From the NCBI GenBank assembly GCA_964597275.1, contig CAZQXS010000125.1, forward strand, positions 1-10,832: a stretch of DNA of 10,832 nt, given 5' to 3'. Position 1 is the stretch's first letter, and the number at the start of each line of letters is the position of its first letter. Made by a program: the position numbers and the translations under genes. A model generated the notes under the pieces. The model did no database searches. It saw nothing but the letters and a program-made list of their open reading frames with translations, and had not been told where the DNA came from. Origin of the DNA: UBA8110 sp964597275. GTDB taxonomy: Bacteria; SAR324; NAC60-12. This document shows positions 1 through 6,076 of this stretch, piece after piece.

Positions 1-3
1 GGG

Positions 4-47
4 CTGAGCTTGTCGAAGCCCAATTTCGCATCCTTCGACAAGCTCAG
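4..47. repeat. 15-bp perfect inverted repeat, dispersed-repeat type
   Basis: CTGAGCTTGTCGAAG at 4-18 is the exact reverse complement of CTTCGACAAGCTCAG at 33-47, with a 14-nt spacer. The pair lies downstream of the last minus-strand gene of the Sox block. Palindromes built on 'CTTCGACAAGCTCAG' occur as dispersed intergenic repeats in many environmental bacterial genomes (recollection, not searched). It could fold as a long hairpin in the 3' region of the transcript and protect or end the mRNA, but there is no T-run directly after it inside the window. Confidence 0.7.
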
Positions 48-50
48 GAC

Positions 51-74
51 GAACGAAATTGAGAACCTCTCAAT
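51..74 (-). terminator. Candidate terminator hairpin downstream of the cytochrome c gene
   Basis: ATTGAGA at 58-64 and TCTCAAT at 68-74 form a perfect 7-bp stem with a 3-nt loop. Read on the minus strand, the stem is followed by TTCGTTC, a weak U-rich tail. It lies 43 nt after the cytochrome stop codon, where a Sox transcript would be expected to end. The stem is AT-rich and the tail is interrupted, so termination would be leaky. It abuts the larger inverted repeat at 4-47, and the two may act together. Confidence 0.35.
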
Positions 75-117
75 CGAACTGACTCTCCTGCTTGCCGGGT
101 GCGCGGTTCCGGAATGT

Positions 118-822
118 TCAGTTCGCCGGAGCTTTCAGTGTCTTGATGTAGCTGATCAAGTCCCAGCGCTGCTCTTCGGTGAGGATCACGCCCCACGGCG
201 GCATGTCGGTGCGCCCGTTGGTGATGAACCAGAACAGGTAGCCGTCCGCTTCCGGGCCTGCGTTGTTCCACGCCCAAAGCTGCCGGGGCCACGTCGTGAA
301 GCCGTGGGCCACGGTGCCGTAACCGTTGCCGTTGAGTCCGTGACACTTGGCGCAGTTCTGCTCGAAGAGGGGCTTGCCGCGACTCGCGGACGCCGCCTTG
401 TCGGTCAGCGGATTCTTGAGCTGCGGAAAGGCCTCTCCGGTCGGCCCCAGCTTGGTGATCGCCTTGATCTCCTCCTCGGTCAGCGGGGCATTGGCCTGCA
501 ACGGCCCGTGATGCACCTTGTACTCATGCCCGGCGGGGTCTTCGATTTCGCCAATGGCTTCCTCGATGGCTTCTGGAGAAACCGCTGCCGAATCGAATTC
601 GACCGTCAGCACGGGCCAGCCGCTGTCTGTGGTTTTCAGGTCCAAGCCCCGCACTTTCACGGCCAGTTTCTTCTCCAGCCCGGCAATCAGCGCCTTCGGG
701 CTTGCCGGGGTGATCAGCCCCTCAATTTTGAAATCCGCCGTTGTGGTCGCGGCCCAGAGCGGGACGCTACTCACGCAGAGCGCCATGAAGCCCAGAACGG
801 ACCAGCGAAAGATCGTCTTCAT
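118..822 (-). CDS. Periplasmic monoheme cytochrome c with an HMA-like N-terminal domain
   Basis: This 234-residue protein is last in the Sox block. Residues 1-24 are a Sec signal peptide (basic start, hydrophobic core, cleavage near PLWA-A). Residues 28-92 (from TADFKIEG to about AIEEAI) have the beta-alpha-beta length and spacing of a heavy-metal-associated (ferredoxin-like) domain but no CxxC. The C-terminal 90 residues form a class I cytochrome c: heme motif CAKCH at 157-161, then DMPPWG with M207 as the likely axial ligand, and a final helix (RWDLISYIKTLK). The start at 822 is chosen over one at 900 because it gives the signal peptide and avoids overlap with soxZ; GAGG lies 11 nt upstream. 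Its position suggests it accepts or relays electrons from Sox chemistry. It does not look like SoxX, SoxA or SoxD; the exact partner is unknown. Confidence 0.85.
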   Translation of the reverse strand: MKTIFRWSVLGFMALCVSSVPLWAATTTADFKIEGLITPASPKALIAGLEKKLAVKVRGLDLKTTDSGWPVLTVEFDSAAVSPEAIEEAIGEIEDPAGHEYKVHHGPLQANAPLTEEEIKAITKLGPTGEAFPQLKNPLTDKAASASRGKPLFEQNCAKCHGLNGNGYGTVAHGFTTWPRQLWAWNNAGPEADGYLFWFITNGRTDMPPWGVILTEEQRWDLISYIKTLKAPAN

Positions 823-866
823 TCTCAAAACCTCAACAATAATTTGGTTAATGGATGCACTTGCGA

Positions 867-1217
867 TTAGCTGAACTTCACCTTTTTGGAAGCCTCCCAC
901 TGCTTGCCGTGGTTGTCAATGAAGACCACCTTGATTGGCGCCTCCTTGACCGCCTTGAGCTTGAAGCTGAAGAGCGGGTCGTCGGCAATCGCCGAGGACA
1001 TGCTGAAGCGCGTCACCAGCTCCTCGTCGTAATACACCAGCATGTTCCGGATGAAGGTCACCGGAATCGCCCGGTTGAAGATCGGTTCGGATTCCGTGTC
1101 CGCCTGCCCCAGTCCCGTGAAGGAGGGGTGGTTGAACTTCACCTTCACCTTGAACACCTGATCCTGTTTGATCCGTCTCGCCATCCGCAGTCGTGGCGGT
1201 CTGATTTTCTCAGCCAT
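867..1217 (-). CDS. soxZ: SoxZ, thiosulfate-oxidation carrier subunit
   Basis: This 116-residue protein matches the SoxZ family in length (usually about 100-110 aa) and layout. It starts with IRPPRLRMARRIK, then a beta-sandwich with KVKFNHPSFTG (a variant of the family 'HPM.TG' segment), a NRAIPVTFIRNM strand, and a C-terminal strand pair ending WEASKKVKFS. It has no signal peptide, as usual for SoxZ, which is exported as a complex with Tat-bearing SoxY. In the Sox pathway SoxZ holds SoxY while sulfur intermediates ride on the SoxY C-terminal cysteine. The start has a good ribosome site, AGGAG, seven bases before ATG. It follows soxB by only 19 nt, so the two are cotranscribed. The odd point is that soxB separates it from soxY, whereas the two are normally adjacent. 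Confidence 0.93.
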   Translation of the reverse strand: MAEKIRPPRLRMARRIKQDQVFKVKVKFNHPSFTGLGQADTESEPIFNRAIPVTFIRNMLVYYDEELVTRFSMSSAIADDPLFSFKLKAVKEAPIKVVFIDNHGKQWEASKKVKFS

Positions 1218-1236
1218 TTGCTTCTCCTGTCAAAGG

Positions 1237-2844
1237 TTATTTAAAGCGGCTACTCAAATTGATGCGCTCATCCAATTTAGAGGTGATGGGGGAGTTCGCC
1301 TTGAGGTGGGCGATCAGTTCCTGAACAAACACCTTGCCCGTATCCTGTACACGCATCGCTCCAAATAATGGATTGTTCTGAAAACGCGTGTGTGCCGAGG
1401 CAATCGTGTACTCCCGCTCCAGATCGAGCGGTTCTCCTCCCACTGTCATGGAAACTATTCTCTCACTTCCTTTGTTACGTAACTGACAAACCAGTTGCAT
1501 ACCTGAGAAGCGAATCATGTCACCACCGACGCGGACATAAGGATCCCAACTTGTCACACCTTCAAGAATATTCTCGAGAAGGTTTTTGAGTTCCTTCCCA
1601 AGCATGGAATAGGTGATGATGCGTCCGTCCGTGGGAATGATGTTGTACACATCCTCCGCCGTGACGGATCCGGGCATCAGCGTTGCGCCGTAGCGCCACG
1701 CCGGGAAAAAAGCCACGTCGGTCTGCGCGATTTTCCGCATCGCGTCCGTGAGCATGTTCCCCATCGTGCTTTGCCAGTAGTCGCGGCGGTTGAGCATGAC
1801 CTCGGTGTGCCCGATGACCTCGCTCAGCTTTTCCTGATGCGGGCGGTACGCCGCCTCAATCAACTTGGCAACTTCCGGATCGGGCGGAACCTGACTCTGC
1901 TTCACCTTGATGAGGCGGTAGTCGAAGTCCACAACCTGCTTGTCCCGGACCTCCACATCCAGACTGACGACGTACTTTCCGTGGGCGCCCCCCTGAAAAA
2001 TGATGGTGTCGTTCCAGACCACCGGGTCAAAGATTTCGTCGTGGGTGTGGCCGCTGAGGTACACGTCAATCCCGTCCACCCGCCGAGCGAACTTCTGGTC
2101 CAGCCCATAGCCCCCGTGAGAGACGAAGACAATGAGGTCTGGATCCTCGGTTTCCCGGATTTCCTCCAGCAGCTCCCGCGCTTCGTTTTCCTTGATCCCG
2201 AACTTGTACCACTTGGCCGCGCCCGCAATCGCAGACGTCAACGTCGTCCACGGGTAGGTGAGTCCCACCAAGGCCACTTTCACGTCCCCCACCTGCCGGA
2301 TGATGTACGGGTCCAGCACCGGCTCGTCCCACTCGCTGTCGGTCAGGTTGTAGGCGATCACCGGGAATTCGGCCAAGTCAATGAGGTCGAGCAGTTGATC
2401 CTTGGAGTACATGAACTCCCAGTTTCCGGGGGCCATCGCGTCATAGCCAATGGCGTTCATGACCTTCACCATCGAAACGCCCTTGTCGAACACCGAAATC
2501 CCGGCCCCGTGCCAAGTGTCCCCAGCGTCCAGCACAAGCGCCTTGCCCGCTTTTTCGGCACGCAGCCGCTTGATCATCGTGGCCACATGCGCCATGCCGC
2601 CGATCTTGCCCTCCAGTTCCGCCTTGTTGACGTAGTCGCCCTCGCGGGATTGCGGACCCCACGGCTTGATTTCGTCAAGATAGCGGTAGTAGAGCGGCTT
2701 CAGGTAGGAGTGCAGATCGTTGGTCGTAATGAACCGGATCTGCTTGGTTTCCGCAGCCAGCAATGGCTGGAAGCCCAAGCCCCAAACCAGCAGCGCGGTG
2801 GCCAGCCCTCGCCAAATCGGAAGCCTCCGGAGGATGCGCCTCAT
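1237..2844 (-). CDS. soxB: SoxB, periplasmic sulfate thiohydrolase
   Basis: This 535-residue metallophosphoesterase/5'-nucleotidase-type protein fits SoxB, which hydrolyses sulfate from the S-sulfonated SoxY cysteine using a dimanganese site. Metal-site motifs run in order: NDLH 42-45, DAGDTWHGAG 106-115 (the SoxB 'GDTWHGSG' signature), GNWE 140-143, SHGG 242-245 and GHTH 265-268. The C-terminal nucleotidase domain has MGNMLTDAM near 361-369, a divergent 'AWRYGATLMPG' for the family 'FRWG..LLPG' segment, and GGDMIRFSG near 440-448. Residues 1-30 are a signal sequence (RRLPIWRG then a hydrophobic stretch ending LLAA) that looks Sec-like rather than clearly twin-arginine. Start 2844 is chosen over 2967 because the longer form adds 41 low-complexity residues overlapping soxY. 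The gene begins 5 nt after the soxY stop, and its AGGAGG site lies inside the end of soxY. Confidence 0.95.
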   Translation of the reverse strand: MRRILRRLPIWRGLATALLVWGLGFQPLLAAETKQIRFITTNDLHSYLKPLYYRYLDEIKPWGPQSREGDYVNKAELEGKIGGMAHVATMIKRLRAEKAGKALVLDAGDTWHGAGISVFDKGVSMVKVMNAIGYDAMAPGNWEFMYSKDQLLDLIDLAEFPVIAYNLTDSEWDEPVLDPYIIRQVGDVKVALVGLTYPWTTLTSAIAGAAKWYKFGIKENEARELLEEIRETEDPDLIVFVSHGGYGLDQKFARRVDGIDVYLSGHTHDEIFDPVVWNDTIIFQGGAHGKYVVSLDVEVRDKQVVDFDYRLIKVKQSQVPPDPEVAKLIEAAYRPHQEKLSEVIGHTEVMLNRRDYWQSTMGNMLTDAMRKIAQTDVAFFPAWRYGATLMPGSVTAEDVYNIIPTDGRIITYSMLGKELKNLLENILEGVTSWDPYVRVGGDMIRFSGMQLVCQLRNKGSERIVSMTVGGEPLDLEREYTIASAHTRFQNNPLFGAMRVQDTGKVFVQELIAHLKANSPITSKLDERINLSSRFK

Positions 2845-2862
2845 GGTCTCAGCACCCTCCTG
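2845..2862 (-). promoter_or_regulatory. soxB ribosome binding site embedded in the soxY C-terminal codons
   Basis: On the minus strand AGGAGG is formed by the GGA GGG codons for the two glycines before the SoxY terminal cysteine, 11 nt before the soxB ATG. The same bases therefore encode the SoxY swinging-arm end and initiate SoxB. This arrangement favours translational coupling and constrains both sequences. The spacing is slightly longer than optimal. Confidence 0.55.
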
Positions 2863-3313
2863 CTGCCACCTTGACGGACTTGCTGACCACCCACTTGCCG
2901 TGCTGGCTGCACTCTGCCACCACCCAGACCTGACCCTCGCCTCCGGCCAAGCGGATTTGGGTGCCAATGTAGGCTTCCCCGCTGAGGGGCGTGAAAAAGC
3001 ACTGCCCCTTGATCACCACCGGATCGGAGAAATTCAGAATCTGGATGCTCTTGATGTAGTGGTCAGCCTCCATCGGGTGGTCCATCGCAACGATGATTGA
3101 AGCCTGAGTGCCGTCTTCGACCACGGGCGGCAGGGTCACTTTGGGAATATGAATCCGTTCCAGATCGGTCAGGTTTTCCGGATCTTTCGCTGACTGGAAC
3201 ACCCCGCCCTGCGCGTCAAACCAAGAGGTTGCTGGAAGCAGTGAAATCGCGGCGCCTCCAACCGCCACCGTGCGCACGAACTGCCGTCGTGTCACCTCGT
3301 TACATAAATGCAT
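2849..3313 (-). CDS. soxY: SoxY, sulfur-substrate carrier subunit
   Basis: This 154-residue protein carries a Tat signal (TRRQFV at 8-13, then a hydrophobic stretch VAVGGAAISLLP) and a SoxY beta-sandwich with AMDHPMEADHYI (76-87), the 'HPM..DH.I' family segment. Thiosulfate is bound to a cysteine on a flexible C-terminal arm; here the chain ends VAAGGC, with C154 the last residue. The usual ending is GGCGG, so the two final glycines are missing (codons GGA GGG TGC TGA). It would fold with SoxZ and cross the membrane as a pair. ATG at 3313 is preferred: GAGAGG lies 4-5 nt upstream, and the alternative TTG at 3343 falls inside a hairpin. It overlaps functionally with soxB, whose ribosome site sits in its last codons. 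Confidence 0.93.
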   Translation of the reverse strand: MHLCNEVTRRQFVRTVAVGGAAISLLPATSWFDAQGGVFQSAKDPENLTDLERIHIPKVTLPPVVEDGTQASIIVAMDHPMEADHYIKSIQILNFSDPVVIKGQCFFTPLSGEAYIGTQIRLAGGEGQVWVVAECSQHGKWVVSKSVKVAAGGC

Positions 3314-3330
3314 TGTGCCTCTCTGAAGTG

Positions 3331-3352
3331 AGGGGCGGACCAAGCCGCCCCT
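3331..3352. repeat. GC-rich intergenic hairpin between the beta-propeller gene and soxY
   Basis: AGGGGCGG at 3331-3338 pairs perfectly with CCGCCCCT at 3345-3352 around a 6-nt loop. It fills most of the 47-nt gap after the beta-propeller stop. On the minus strand the stem is followed by CACTTCAG, not a T-run, so it is not a standard intrinsic terminator. A likely role (inference) is an mRNA processing or stability element that sets the ratio of propeller to soxY message. It ends 17 nt before the soxY start. Confidence 0.6.
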
Positions 3353-3360
3353 TGATAATG

Positions 3361-4683
3361 TTACAGCACCTTCTTGAGTGCTTCAGGACTGGGAACCCAG
3401 CGGACTCCGTTGTTCTGAATGCCCGAAGCCAGTTCGGTGGTGATCACGTCCCAATCCGCCGGATTGGCCGAAGAGGTGTCAATCAGCGTCGCCACGTCTT
3501 CCTTCTTGGTGGAAACCACCGCTGCCGTGCCATCAGGATTGAAGGCGACATTGTGCGGTCCCAGCCCCGTGATGATGTCCTTGACCTTCACGTCGTTCTG
3601 CGTGTCAATGATTGAGACGGTTTCCGACTTGCCGGACTCGTTGGTGAACAAGCCATAGCGTGTGTTGGCCGGGTTCAGGTAGAGCCGATTGGCGTTCGGA
3701 CCCGTCTCGATCGTGGTCATCAACTCCAGCTTCGCCATGTCGAGGACTCCGACCGCATTGGCCTTGCGCAGGCCTGCGTAGCACTTGGAGCCGTCCGGCA
3801 GGCAGGTGAAGTTGCCGCCACCGCCCGGAACCTTGATGGACTTGACCTGATCGCCCGTGGCCGTGTCAAACAGCACCACCGCGCCCTTGGCTCCGACCAT
3901 GAAGTACTTGCCGTCCGGGGTCATGCCTCCGGCGCGTCCGCCCTTGATGGGCACCATCTTGATCTCCTTGCGGGTTTTCACGTCCACAATCGAGATCCCC
4001 TTCGGCTCCTGCTGGCAGGTCGTGAAGATCTTGGAGTCGTCCAGCGTGAACATCGCGTCCCGCGCTCCGGGGCAGCTCAGTTCGATGATGTCCACCGGAC
4101 GCCGGGTGGCCGTGCTGAGCAGGGTCAGGTAGCCCTTCTTCTTGTCGAGAATGTTCCCGACCACCGCCAGCGGCTGGGTGTAGGCAAAGCCCACGTGCAG
4201 CGGCGCAACCACGGTCTTGCCGTTCATGCTCAGGCGGAACGTGTCCACCACTTCCTGCGTGCTCAGGTCAATCGTCCAGAAGACGTCCTTCTCGTACCGC
4301 TGGGAGGACCACGCATAACGCGCTCCCGGAATCACGAAGATGTGATGGTTCCCGCCCGGCTTAAAGCTGGTGCCCTCCGGGTCCATCATCTTGATTTTCT
4401 TGATCGTCTCGCCCTTGTTGTAGTCCACCACCGAAACCGTCGGCTCCCCCTGATTGTCGATCAGGAAGTTTCCGTCCATGCCCTTGACGGCGTGCCAGTC
4501 GGAGCGGATGGTGTTCTGGGGGTCAAGGAACACGAGGGATTGGTACTCCTCCGTGCTCATGCCCTCGGTGGGCGCACCGAACTTGGTGCCCTTGGACGCT
4601 GGTTTGGATTGCATCAGCGTGCAACCCATGATCAGCCCGCCCATCACGGCAATGGCTGTAAAAAAAATCAGCTTGGTTCTCAT
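3361..4683 (-). CDS. Beta-propeller (YVTN/NHL-like) lipoprotein, function unknown
   Basis: This 440-residue protein starts MRTKLIFF with a lipoprotein signal; the lipobox is IMGC, with C21 as the lipidated residue, so it should be membrane-anchored. The rest is a repeating pattern typical of YVTN-type or cytochrome cd1 d1-like propellers: strand motifs such as VVLFDTATGDQVKSIKV, LDMAKLELMTTIETG, SIIDTQNDVKVKDIITG and LGPHNVAFNPDGTAAVVST, spaced about 40-45 residues apart, consistent with six to eight blades. There is no CxxCH, so it is not a c-type cytochrome. Start 4683 is preferred over 4800 because GGAGAG lies just upstream and the lipobox follows. It precedes soxY and is probably cotranscribed. 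A scaffold or binding role in thiosulfate oxidation is plausible but is only inferred from position. Confidence 0.8.
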   Translation of the reverse strand: MRTKLIFFTAIAVMGGLIMGCTLMQSKPASKGTKFGAPTEGMSTEEYQSLVFLDPQNTIRSDWHAVKGMDGNFLIDNQGEPTVSVVDYNKGETIKKIKMMDPEGTSFKPGGNHHIFVIPGARYAWSSQRYEKDVFWTIDLSTQEVVDTFRLSMNGKTVVAPLHVGFAYTQPLAVVGNILDKKKGYLTLLSTATRRPVDIIELSCPGARDAMFTLDDSKIFTTCQQEPKGISIVDVKTRKEIKMVPIKGGRAGGMTPDGKYFMVGAKGAVVLFDTATGDQVKSIKVPGGGGNFTCLPDGSKCYAGLRKANAVGVLDMAKLELMTTIETGPNANRLYLNPANTRYGLFTNESGKSETVSIIDTQNDVKVKDIITGLGPHNVAFNPDGTAAVVSTKKEDVATLIDTSSANPADWDVITTELASGIQNNGVRWVPSPEALKKVL

Positions 4684-4709
4684 AACTCTCTCCAGATGTG
4701 AATTGATGT

Positions 4710-4741
4710 TGTGTCCTGCCTGCAATCCCCCATTGGACACA
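4710..4741. promoter_or_regulatory. Inverted repeat upstream of the beta-propeller/sox genes
   Basis: TGTGTCC at 4710-4716 is the exact reverse complement of GGACACA at 4735-4741, 18 nt apart. Two further nested complements lie inside (GCCTG/CAGGC partly offset, and CAAT/ATTG around a C-run). It lies 27 nt upstream of the propeller start and just downstream of the candidate promoter. It could be an operator for a repressor, as in sox clusters controlled by an ArsR-type SoxR, or a leader hairpin. The identity of any regulator is not shown by the sequence. Confidence 0.35.
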
Positions 4742-4754
4742 GGCAAGGCTGCGC

Positions 4755-4783
4755 AGTAAAGCCCGCAAATGAAACCTTGAAAA
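4755..4783 (-). promoter_or_regulatory. Weak sigma70-like promoter candidate for the Sox block
   Basis: On the minus strand TTTTCA (4783-4778) and TTTACT (4760-4755) are separated by 17 nt. Each matches four of six bases of the -35 and -10 consensus. It follows the candidate terminator and precedes the inverted repeat and the propeller gene, which is the expected place. Matches of this quality occur often by chance. Confidence 0.25.
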
Positions 4784-4818
4784 TCATTGATGTCAGGCAT
4801 CCTCCGTTACAGGTTGAT

Positions 4819-4855
4819 AAAAAGCTGCCCCCCGAAGAACCCCAGAAGGCTTCGG
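4819..4855 (-). terminator. Candidate intrinsic terminator after the YeeE/YedE permease gene
   Basis: On the minus strand CCGAAG (4855-4850) pairs with CTTCGG (4837-4832), followed by a G-run and, eight nt later, TTTTT (4823-4819). It lies about 20 nt after the permease stop codon. A second copy of CCGAAGCC at 4869-4862 could pair alternatively with the same arm. The gap between stem and T-run makes it imperfect, but it fits the end of the ETF/permease transcript. Confidence 0.4.
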
Positions 4856-4876
4856 CCATTTGGCTTCGGTGACGGC

Positions 4877-6052
4877 TCAGACCACCACCAGCTTCTTGTG
4901 GACCTCGTTCCAGACCGCAATCAGGTACCAGACCATCATCAGAAGAATGACCGCAATCAGGCCAAGTTTCCAGCCGATAAGGTCGGGCAGGAAGACCGAC
5001 TCCCCCAGCTTGCTTCCCCAGCCGCTCTCTTCCAGCCATTCCCGGAAGAGCGATCCGCTGAGCGCAAAACCCACCAGCGTGCCCCAGAGCTTCACCTGCC
5101 CCTCGCCTGCTCGCCAGAGCGAGCTGGTGCCGCACCCTCCGGCGAGCGACATGCCCACGCCGAAAACCGCCCCGCCGATCAGACTGCCCGCCCAGAATCC
5201 GGGGGAGACGAACACGTCCCAGTCCTTCAGGTCGGTCCACTTGAGGATGCTGAAGCCGATCGCGCTGATGGCCACGGCCATCGCCACGGCGCGGGTGGCC
5301 TCGGCGTCTCCGGTCATGAACGGTTCCCGGAAGGCCCGCACGAAGCAGAAGCGCGTGCGCTGCATCATGATCCCGATCAGCAGGCCAAAGAGCAAGAACC
5401 CACCCCGCGTGGAGTAGTCCAACTCATCATAGGTAAAGACCAGCACAAGGCCCAGCACCAGCACCAGCCCGCCCCAGAACGGTTGTCGGCGCTTGCCGTC
5501 GCCCTCGGGTTTTGGCGCGACTTTCGAGGCCACGGGTTCGAGGTAGGTGATCTCCCAAACCAATAGCTTCAGCCCCACAAACGCACCGATCAGCAAGCCG
5601 AGCATCATCGCCGGACCTGCCAGTGAGAGCGCGCTGGTCGCGCTGAAGAAGCCTCCGATGTTGCAGCCAAAGGACATCGCCGAGCCAATTCCCATCAAAA
5701 TGCCGCCCAACAAGCCCTTGAGCATTTCCCGGCCCGGTGCCATCTGAACCTGAAACTGACTCGCCAGCAACGCCGAAGCACACGCGCCCACGACGATTCC
5801 AAAATTCAGAATCGAGGTGGAGAAGAGATGCGGGGCGATGATGGTCATGTCCGACACCCCAATGGTGTTGAAAAACCAGTTCCCCCAGTTGCGGATGCCG
5901 CTCGCCGAACTCCACGGGCGTTCGTAGGCAAACATGAAGACGTTGACCAAGCCGAACAGAATGCCCCCCAGCCAGACGGGCCATTGCTGGCCAAACAGCC
6001 GCCCATAACCGTTGCGGAACGCCTCACCTACGCTTTCTGGTTCTTCTCTCAT
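4877..6052 (-). CDS. YeeE/YedE-family membrane permease, SoxT/TsuA-like sulfur transporter
   Basis: This 391-residue integral membrane protein has about nine or ten hydrophobic segments in two homologous halves, split by a charged loop near 171-193 (EPVASKVAPKPEGDGKRR). Diagnostic YeeE/YedE motifs are present: SFGCNIGGFFSATSALSLAG (127-146, C130), QRTRFCFVRAFREPF (231-245, C236) and AGGCGTSSLWRAGEG (305-319, C307), with a further C91 in an early helix. Relatives include TsuA, a thiosulfate importer that uses pore cysteines, and SoxT proteins of Sox clusters, so transport of thiosulfate or a related sulfur species is likely; direction is unknown. GGAAG precedes the ATG. It starts only 24 nt after the EtfD-like gene and is followed by a candidate terminator, so it belongs to the ETF transcript rather than to the downstream Sox genes. 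Confidence 0.88.
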   Translation of the reverse strand: MREEPESVGEAFRNGYGRLFGQQWPVWLGGILFGLVNVFMFAYERPWSSASGIRNWGNWFFNTIGVSDMTIIAPHLFSTSILNFGIVVGACASALLASQFQVQMAPGREMLKGLLGGILMGIGSAMSFGCNIGGFFSATSALSLAGPAMMLGLLIGAFVGLKLLVWEITYLEPVASKVAPKPEGDGKRRQPFWGGLVLVLGLVLVFTYDELDYSTRGGFLLFGLLIGIMMQRTRFCFVRAFREPFMTGDAEATRAVAMAVAISAIGFSILKWTDLKDWDVFVSPGFWAGSLIGGAVFGVGMSLAGGCGTSSLWRAGEGQVKLWGTLVGFALSGSLFREWLEESGWGSKLGESVFLPDLIGWKLGLIAVILLMMVWYLIAVWNEVHKKLVVV

Positions 6053-6076
6053 TGCTTCCTTCTTGTCGCAGTTCCT

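Larger units (their letters stand above)
4684..4876. other. Intergenic region separating the ETF/permease and Sox transcripts
   Basis: This 193-nt gap is the longest between genes here. I see no credible small gene: the only open frame is the in-frame 39-codon extension of the propeller ORF, whose start at 4800 has GGAGG touching the ATG. On the minus strand it holds, in order, a terminator-like hairpin, a weak sigma70-like box pair, an inverted repeat and the propeller ribosome site. It is the most likely transcription boundary in the window. Confidence 0.6.

Noticed and set aside
10..870. 286-codon plus-strand open frame opposite the cytochrome gene
   Set aside because: It is antisense to a protein with a clear heme motif and signal peptide, and begins inside a dispersed repeat.
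1771..2874. 367-codon plus-strand open frame opposite soxB
   Set aside because: It is antisense to the soxB motifs and has no domain pattern or convincing start.
2845..2967. 41-codon N-terminal extension of soxB
   Set aside because: It overlaps soxY, is low-complexity, and would bury the signal sequence; the start at 2844 has AGGAGG upstream.
4684..4800. 39-codon N-terminal extension of the beta-propeller protein
   Set aside because: It would place the lipoprotein signal internally; the start at 4683 has a good ribosome site and the lipobox at the right distance.
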